Source of the DNA: an uncultured Eubacteriales bacterium
GTDB taxonomy: Bacteria > Bacillota > Clostridia > Christensenellales > UBA1242
Length of the DNA stretch: 9,317 bases
NCBI GenBank assembly: GCA_900556185.1
Contig: USNN01000033.1
Coordinates: forward strand, 1-9,317
Direction of reading: 5' to 3'
The position numbers and the translations under genes are program-made. Position 1 is the stretch's first letter; every line of letters begins with the position of its first letter. Under the pieces are notes generated by a model that was given only the letters and a program-made list of their open reading frames with translations, searched no databases and was not told the origin of the DNA. This document shows positions 5,472 through 9,317 of the stretch, piece by piece.

Positions 5472-5549
5472 TGTGCCACACGTAAAAGGCTTTTTAAGCA
5501 AAATTTATTTTCGCCTTAGCGGTGAGACTGGAGAGAGGAGGAAAATTTC
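5472..5549 (+). ncRNA. Probable L21 leader in the rplU 5' UTR
   Basis: The about 78-nt untranslated leader sits where Bacillota carry the L21 leader motif, a structured cis-element thought to mediate ribosomal-protein feedback control. AAGGC (5486-5490) can pair with GCCTT (5513-5517) to enclose an AU-rich loop, and the purine-rich 3' side runs into AGGAGG (5536-5541), eight bases before the ATG. The call rests on position and partial folding, not on a confirmed motif match. Confidence 0.45.
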
Positions 5550-5855
5550 ATGTACGCAATTGTAGAAGTTGGTGGAAAACAACACAAAGCAGAAGTTGGC
5601 AAATTTTTCAAAACAGAAAAAATTGACGCAGAAGTAGGTTCTACTGTAGACCTAAAGTGCTTGCTTTTTGTTGATGACCAAGGTCATGTTAAAACAGGTG
5701 CTTCAGCTAACAAAGTTGCTGTTAAAGCAGAAGTTTTAGAAAATGGCAAAGAAGACAAGGTCGTTGTTTACAAGTACAAAGCAAAGAAAAACGAACACGT
5801 TAAACAAGGCCATCGTCAACCATATTCAAAATTAAAAGTAGTTTCAATTGGTTAA
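5550..5855 (+). CDS. rplU: 50S ribosomal protein L21
   Basis: This 101-residue protein has the normal length and motifs of bL21: start MYAIVEVGGKQHKAEVG, central VAVKAEVLENGK, and the C-terminal family signature KNEHVKQGHRQPYSKLKV. It binds 23S rRNA in the large subunit. It is the first gene of rplU-prp-rpmA, behind a near-perfect promoter and a structured leader, with AGGAGG at 5536-5541. The next gene begins two bases after the stop. Confidence 0.98.
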   Translation: MYAIVEVGGKQHKAEVGKFFKTEKIDAEVGSTVDLKCLLFVDDQGHVKTGASANKVAVKAEVLENGKEDKVVVYKYKAKKNEHVKQGHRQPYSKLKVVSIG

Positions 5856-5857
5856 TT

Positions 5858-6187
5858 ATGACAAATGTAACTATAGAGAAAAAAGGTAACAGTATTAAAA
5901 AAATTGTTTGTGATGGGCATACAAACTATGGTGAAGCAGGTGAAGATATTGTTTGCTCTGCATTATCTAGTATTGTGCAAACCGCATTAATGGGCATACT
6001 TATGGTTGCAAACGTAAATGCAAAAACTGTAAGAGATGACGAAAGAGGGTATTTGTCTATAGAAATTCCATCGGGATTATCTAAAGAAACCCAACATGAT
6101 GTGGATGTAATTACAAACACGATGTTACTAGGTATTTCTGATTTAAACGAAGGTTTTTCAGATTTTATAGAATTGGAGGTAAAGTAA
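5858..6187 (+). CDS. prp: Ribosomal-processing cysteine protease Prp (YsxB)
   Basis: Prp removes the short N-terminal extension of L27 in Bacillota and relatives, which is needed for functional ribosomes. The 109-residue protein matches the family in length and carries the catalytic pair in the expected context: His21 in DGHTNYGEAGEDIVC and Cys33 in IVCSALSS. It lies between rplU and rpmA, as in other Bacillota, and its substrate is the next gene. The ATG is two bases after the rplU stop with no clear ribosome binding site, so translation is probably coupled to rplU. The stop is one base before the rpmA start. Confidence 0.96.
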   Translation: MTNVTIEKKGNSIKKIVCDGHTNYGEAGEDIVCSALSSIVQTALMGILMVANVNAKTVRDDERGYLSIEIPSGLSKETQHDVDVITNTMLLGISDLNEGFSDFIELEVK

Positions 6188-6188
6188 T

Positions 6189-6467
6189 ATGTTTATGAAT
6201 ATACAACTGTTCGCTCATAAAAAGGGTGGCGGTTCAACCAAAAACGGCAGAGATAGTAACGCTCAAAGATTAGGCGTTAAGCGTGCCGATGGTCAAACAG
6301 TACTTGCTGGAAACATCTTGGTTAGACAACGTGGAACAAAAATCCACCCAGGAACTAATGTTGGTATTGGCGATGACGATACTCTATACGCAAAAGTTAC
6401 TGGCGTTGTTAAATTCGAAAGAGTTGGCAAAGATGGCAAAAAAGTAAGTGTATACGAAGAAAAGTAA
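6189..6467 (+). CDS. rpmA: 50S ribosomal protein L27 with Prp-cleavable N-terminal extension
   Basis: This 92-residue protein is bL27, which reaches the peptidyl-transferase centre with its N-terminus. The conserved body begins HKKGGGSTKNGRDSNAQRLG and includes GQTVLAGNILVRQRGTKIHPG. Before it is a nine-residue extension ending QLFA, equivalent to the LQFFA extension of other Bacillota; Prp should cut after Ala9, before His10. The usual FF pair is LF here. GGAGGT at 6175-6180 is eight bases before ATG 6189 and favours it over ATG 6195, and the nine-residue length matches the known extension. It ends the operon: a terminator follows and no obg gene is present. Confidence 0.97.
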   Translation: MFMNIQLFAHKKGGGSTKNGRDSNAQRLGVKRADGQTVLAGNILVRQRGTKIHPGTNVGIGDDDTLYAKVTGVVKFERVGKDGKKVSVYEEK

Positions 6468-6481
6468 TTAAATTAATAAAT

Positions 6482-6522
6482 AAAAAATAGTTAGACTAAA
6501 ATTAAAGTCTAACTATTTTTTT
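6482..6522. terminator. Terminator after rpmA
   Basis: A long stem (about 6482-6497 with 6506-6522), core TAGTTAGACT/AGTCTAACTA, has an 8-nt A/T loop and ends in T7 at 6516-6522. The A-run on the 5' side would also give a U-tract on the minus strand, so it may back up the terminator of the convergent trmL gene. Confidence 0.9.
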
Positions 6523-6546
6523 GTGTCAATTTTTAGTGGGGTGGAT

Positions 6547-6579
6547 ATAAAAATAGACTAAGAGTTACCTTAGTCTATT
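6547..6579 (-). terminator. Terminator overlapping the 3' end of trmL
   Basis: Read on the minus strand, AATAGACTAAG (6579-6569) pairs perfectly over 11 bp with CTTAGTCTATT (6562-6552) across a 6-nt loop and continues into a T-rich run. The first arm contains the last codons and the TAA stop of trmL (6570-6572), so the hairpin starts inside the coding sequence. Confidence 0.85.
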
Positions 6580-7061
6580 CTGCCAGTTAATTCACCAGTG
6601 CTTTTTAAATTATTAAAATTGTTTTGACGCAAAGCCTCATATACAATAATTGCTACCGAGTTAGATAAATTTAAACTTCTTGCGTCTTTGTTCATTGGAA
6701 TACGAATACAATTGTCGTAATGCTTTTTAAGTAGGCTTTCTCTTAAACCAAAAGACTCTTTGCCAAACACTATAAAGCAACCATCAGGGTAGTGAACCTC
6801 ATCGTAGCGATGCTTTGACTTAGTTGAAGCAAAATAAAAAGTTTTGTCTTTATTGGCTTCAATTAGGTCGTCTATACTATCTATAATTTCATAGTCAGCG
6901 TTTTTAAGGTAGTCCATACCAGCACGCTTAAAGTGTTTGTCGTCTAGCGTAAATCCTAGTGGTTTTACAAGATACACTTTAGAGTTTGTAGCCATTGCTG
7001 TTCTAAGTATGTTTCCAGCGTTTTGTGGTATTTCTGGTTCTACTAATACTATGTTTAACAT
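6570..7061 (-). CDS. trmL: tRNA (cytidine(34)-2'-O)-methyltransferase TrmL (SPOUT family)
   Basis: TrmL (YibK/CspR type) methylates the 2'-OH of the wobble base 34 in certain leucine tRNAs with S-adenosylmethionine. The 163-residue length is normal. Motifs: EPEIPQNAGNILRTA at 8-22, FGKESFGL at 99-106, and the knotted SAM-binding end IPMNKDARSLNLSNSVAI (121-138), followed by YEALRQ (141-146). SPOUT enzymes of this kind are dimers. It follows lysS in the same direction; its ribosome binding site (AAGGA on the minus strand, 7072-7076) overlaps the lysS stop, which indicates a two-gene operon. A terminator overlaps its own stop codon. Confidence 0.95.
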   Translation of the reverse strand: MLNIVLVEPEIPQNAGNILRTAMATNSKVYLVKPLGFTLDDKHFKRAGMDYLKNADYEIIDSIDDLIEANKDKTFYFASTKSKHRYDEVHYPDGCFIVFGKESFGLRESLLKKHYDNCIRIPMNKDARSLNLSNSVAIIVYEALRQNNFNNLKSTGELTGRID

Positions 7062-7074
7062 AACACCATTTTCC

Positions 7075-8649
7075 TTAGAAATTTAAAAGGTTTAAGTACA
7101 TAGACTTATCTAGTGCACCCAAGAATAAGTATAGCCTTGGACCAGCAGATTTACCAGTTAAAAGCATATAAACATTTTGGAAGAACTTCTTTTGATATGG
7201 TTGATTTTCCTTATCGGTTAAGCCTTCTAGTTTTGGAATATCATATAACACTTGTTGAAGTTGTTCTACTGGAATATCGTTATTCTTCATAGTTTCATAC
7301 AATTTTAAAATGTCTTGCTTTTCTTTATCGGTTAGTGAGTTATAATATTCTTCATTTTTGCTTTCTAGTAGTTTAGTTATGCTTTCTGGTGAATAATTTT
7401 CTGCCCAGTAGGCGATTTTAGACAATCTTTCATTTAATTGTTCTTGAGTTATAGAACTATCTACTTTTTTATAAAGCGTGTAGGTCATATTTGGTTCAAA
7501 GTTTACAATACTACCTAAACTAAATAATAGTTGAGCTGAAACTGGGTTAGGGGTTATTGTTCTGCCGTAACTAATTGCATCAAACACTTCTTTAATGTTT
7601 GCTGGGCAATTTTCTTTAGTGTAAGCAGATAAACTTCGGTCAAACTCGTGGTATTGACGCAAAATTTCATCATCAAAGCAAAAACTCCAACTTTGTCTTG
7701 CTGGAACTTTAGCGTATAACCAAAGAATCATTTCTGGTGGGCATACCTTTAATAGTTCTTCTGGGGTAATGCTTGTGCCAGTTGAACTACTCATTTTGCC
7801 ACCGCCACCTTTAATGCCTATAAACTCATACATAACAAAGTCTGGGGCAGTGTAGTTAAACACCTTATCTACAATAATTTTACCAACGGTATATGAACTT
7901 CCTTCAGTCCCGTGGTCTTTGCCACCTGGTTCAAAGGTAACTTTTTCTTCTGCCCATCGCATTGGCCAGTCAGCTTTCCACACTAGTTTAATATTGTGAA
8001 ACTCTTTTACACGAACATGTTCAGAGTGCCCGCATTTGCAAGTGTAATTAAAGCCTGCATTGTCTTCATCTACGCTTGTAACAGTGGTGGAATCGGCTCC
8101 GCAATGAGAGCAATACACTGAAATAGGGACGTAAGACTCTCTGCCTTCTTCGGTTGCTTCTTGGCTTTTGTATTCATACAAAATATCATAAATTATTTTT
8201 CGATTTTTAAGTGCGTTTATAATTTGGTCGTCATATCTGCCACTTCGATATTCTTTTGCTTGGGTAATAAATTCGCAGTCAATATCAAATTGCTTAACTG
8301 CGTTTTTAAATTGTTCTTCAAAGTGTTCAGCGTAACTAGAGTGGCAACCATATGGGTCAGGTATATCTGCGTATGGGGTGCCAATATATTTATCGTAAGC
8401 ATCGCCAACTAATTGTTTGACTGCAAACGGAACCTTACGTAATCTGTCAAAATCGTCAAAACTCATAATAAATCTAGACTTTTTGCCAGCACGTTTTAGC
8501 CCAGTATGAACAAAGTATGAGGTTAAAAATTCTCTGAAATTACCGATGTGAATTGGTCCTGATGGACTAATACCAGCGGCACAGACAAACTCATCTTTGT
8601 TTGGGTGGTCGTTAATTAGTTTTTGAACTGCTTCATCTATCCATAACAT
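7075..8649 (-). CDS. lysS: Class I lysyl-tRNA synthetase (archaeal type)
   Basis: The enzyme charges tRNA-Lys with lysine. The 524-residue protein is a class I LysRS, not the class II enzyme normal in Bacillota. It has the class I HIGH-like motif HIGN (34-37) in ISPSGPIHIGN and a KMSKS-like loop KMSSSTG (285-291) after GIKGGG. A zinc-binding insertion has CSHC (180-183) and CKC (204-206), and the conserved GGKDHGTEGSSY (242-253) is present. The C-terminal part (about 350-524) is the helical anticodon-binding cage, ending in a conserved-looking KSAGPRLYLFLGAL. The minus-strand ribosome binding site AGGAGAA (8658-8664) fixes the start. It is first in an operon with trmL. This gene type is also called lysK. 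Whether a class II lysS exists elsewhere in the genome cannot be seen. Confidence 0.96.
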   Translation of the reverse strand: MLWIDEAVQKLINDHPNKDEFVCAAGISPSGPIHIGNFREFLTSYFVHTGLKRAGKKSRFIMSFDDFDRLRKVPFAVKQLVGDAYDKYIGTPYADIPDPYGCHSSYAEHFEEQFKNAVKQFDIDCEFITQAKEYRSGRYDDQIINALKNRKIIYDILYEYKSQEATEEGRESYVPISVYCSHCGADSTTVTSVDEDNAGFNYTCKCGHSEHVRVKEFHNIKLVWKADWPMRWAEEKVTFEPGGKDHGTEGSSYTVGKIIVDKVFNYTAPDFVMYEFIGIKGGGGKMSSSTGTSITPEELLKVCPPEMILWLYAKVPARQSWSFCFDDEILRQYHEFDRSLSAYTKENCPANIKEVFDAISYGRTITPNPVSAQLLFSLGSIVNFEPNMTYTLYKKVDSSITQEQLNERLSKIAYWAENYSPESITKLLESKNEEYYNSLTDKEKQDILKLYETMKNNDIPVEQLQQVLYDIPKLEGLTDKENQPYQKKFFQNVYMLLTGKSAGPRLYLFLGALDKSMYLNLLNF

Positions 8650-8680
8650 AGTTTGTTTTCTCCTAAAAAATATTTTATTT

Positions 8681-8709
8681 ATTTTACTACATTTTTACGC
8701 TATTTGCAA
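8681..8709 (-). promoter_or_regulatory. Sigma-A promoter of lysS-trmL
   Basis: On the minus strand, TTGCAA (8709-8704) is followed by a 17-bp spacer and TAAAAT (8686-8681). Transcription should start near 8674, giving a leader of about 25 nt. This is too short for a T-box riboswitch, so no tRNA-dependent control is visible. Confidence 0.75.
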
Positions 8710-8722
8710 GTAGTTAAGCAAT

Positions 8723-8751
8723 AAAAAGCCCCACACCAATTTGATGTGGGG
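8723..8751 (-). terminator. Terminator of the right-edge surface-protein gene
   Basis: CCCCACA (minus strand, 8751-8745) pairs with TGTGGGG (8735-8729) across a 9-nt loop and is followed by C then T5 (8728-8723). It begins eight bases after the stop of the right-edge gene and separates it from the lysS promoter. A T-run at 8755-8760 could also terminate the + strand. Confidence 0.85.
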
Positions 8752-8758
8752 AGGTTTT

Positions 8759-9317
8759 TTAAATAAATCCTTTTTCGCCATCGTTTGTATCGTCAACTTT
8801 GTTTTGTTCTGGCTTTTTACGAGGTTTAATTTTTGTTTTTAATCTTGTATAAACAAGAGCGAATACAATTGCGCCAACAAGTAGGATAGAAGAGAATACT
8901 GCAAGGAAGATTTCTAGAGTATTACTCTTATCTTCGGTGGTAAGTTCGTCTTTTTTAGTGTCATCGCTACTATCGGTGGAATTTAATTTAACAAATTTAA
9001 CTGTGTCTGTATCGCCATCTGGATAACTAGATTTTGCACTATCTAAGTTTTCTGGAGCTTCAATTTTAATTGAGTCTATAACAAGTGTTCCGGCACTATT
9101 TAAAAGTTCGAAATTATAGTCTATAGAAGCGGTTTCTGAACCATTTGAATTGTCTACATAAATTGTATATTCTACATAATCTTCACTATTGCTTATATTG
9201 AATGTGGTATTTAAACTACCAAAATTAATTGATGCAAATTTACCTTCTTCAATGCCAGTTGCTTTTGCAAGAATAGTAATTTTTAGATACTTTTTAGACT
9301 CTACTGCAAACTTTTTA
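8759..9317 (-). CDS. C-terminal part of a membrane-anchored surface protein
   Basis: The minus-strand frame is open from the right edge to a TAA at 8761-8759, giving 185 residues with no start codon in the window. From the edge inwards: a beta-strand-rich, Asn/Ser/Thr-rich region (about 9316-8990) with alternating polar/hydrophobic strands such as KYLKITILAKA, VEYTIYVDN and ASIDYNFELL, typical of extracellular beta-sandwich domains; a Ser/Thr/Asp-rich linker (about 8989-8921); one membrane helix (about 8917-8846, core SSILLVGAIVFALVY); and a Lys-rich cytoplasmic tail ending GEKGFI. There is no LPxTG motif, so anchoring is by the helix. The protein is probably exported with the large N-terminal part outside. 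Adhesion or carbohydrate binding would be a guess. It forms its own unit, closed by the terminator just downstream. Confidence 0.8.
   Translation of the reverse strand, partial: KKFAVESKKYLKITILAKATGIEEGKFASINFGSLNTTFNISNSEDYVEYTIYVDNSNGSETASIDYNFELLNSAGTLVIDSIKIEAPENLDSAKSSYPDGDTDTVKFVKLNSTDSSDDTKKDELTTEDKSNTLEIFLAVFSSILLVGAIVFALVYTRLKTKIKPRKKPEQNKVDDTNDGEKGFI

Noticed and set aside
8650..8722. T-box riboswitch upstream of lysS
   Set aside because: The predicted leader is only about 25 nt and lacks the T-box core and specifier hairpin.

Overview
The window is AT-rich bacterial chromosome with ordinary Shine-Dalgarno sites, intrinsic terminators and the standard code (Trp is TGG). It looks like a low-GC Gram-positive (Bacillota), most likely an uncultured, spore-forming or formerly spore-forming Clostridia-type bacterium. 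The main evidence is a cluster that matches, in order, part of the Bacillus subtilis mre-min-spoIVF-rplU-ysxB-rpmA region: minD, a minE-like gene, a spoIVFA-like gene, spoIVFB, rplU, prp (ysxB) and rpmA. A class I (archaeal-type) lysyl-tRNA synthetase is less usual for this phylum. No mobile element, CRISPR array, tRNA or rRNA was seen.

Layout. 2-265: C-terminal end of an unrecognised + strand gene, then a terminator. 386-1246: a two-pass membrane protein with a Ser/Gly/His-rich N-terminus and a C-terminal zinc ribbon; it shares a bidirectional terminator with the convergent degV/fakB-type gene (1308-2177, minus). 2178-2372: divergent regulatory region with an inverted-repeat cluster and a strong promoter that appears to give a leaderless mRNA for an XRE-type regulator fused to four membrane segments (2373-2990). 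3020-3052: a strong hairpin/U-tract directly in front of minD. 3065-5414: minD, minE-like, spoIVFA-like and spoIVFB. 5437-6467: promoter, probable L21 leader, rplU-prp-rpmA, terminator. 6570-8649 (minus): lysS (class I) and trmL, convergent to rpmA. 8759-9317 (minus): C-terminal part of a membrane-anchored surface protein that runs off the right edge.

How the genes work together. The ribosomal block makes L21, L27 with an N-terminal extension, and Prp, the protease that removes such an extension. SpoIVFA/SpoIVFB are the regulator and intramembrane protease that mature the mother-cell sigma factor in sporulation. MinD/MinE normally position the division septum. Here MinD lacks the usual C-terminal membrane-targeting helix, the MinE-like protein lacks much of the usual N-terminal half, and no minC is present, so the Min pair is the most unusual part of the window. 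lysS and trmL form a small tRNA charging and modification operon. No wholly new multi-gene system is evident; the best leads are the reduced Min pair, the leaderless membrane-bound regulator, and the zinc-ribbon membrane protein.
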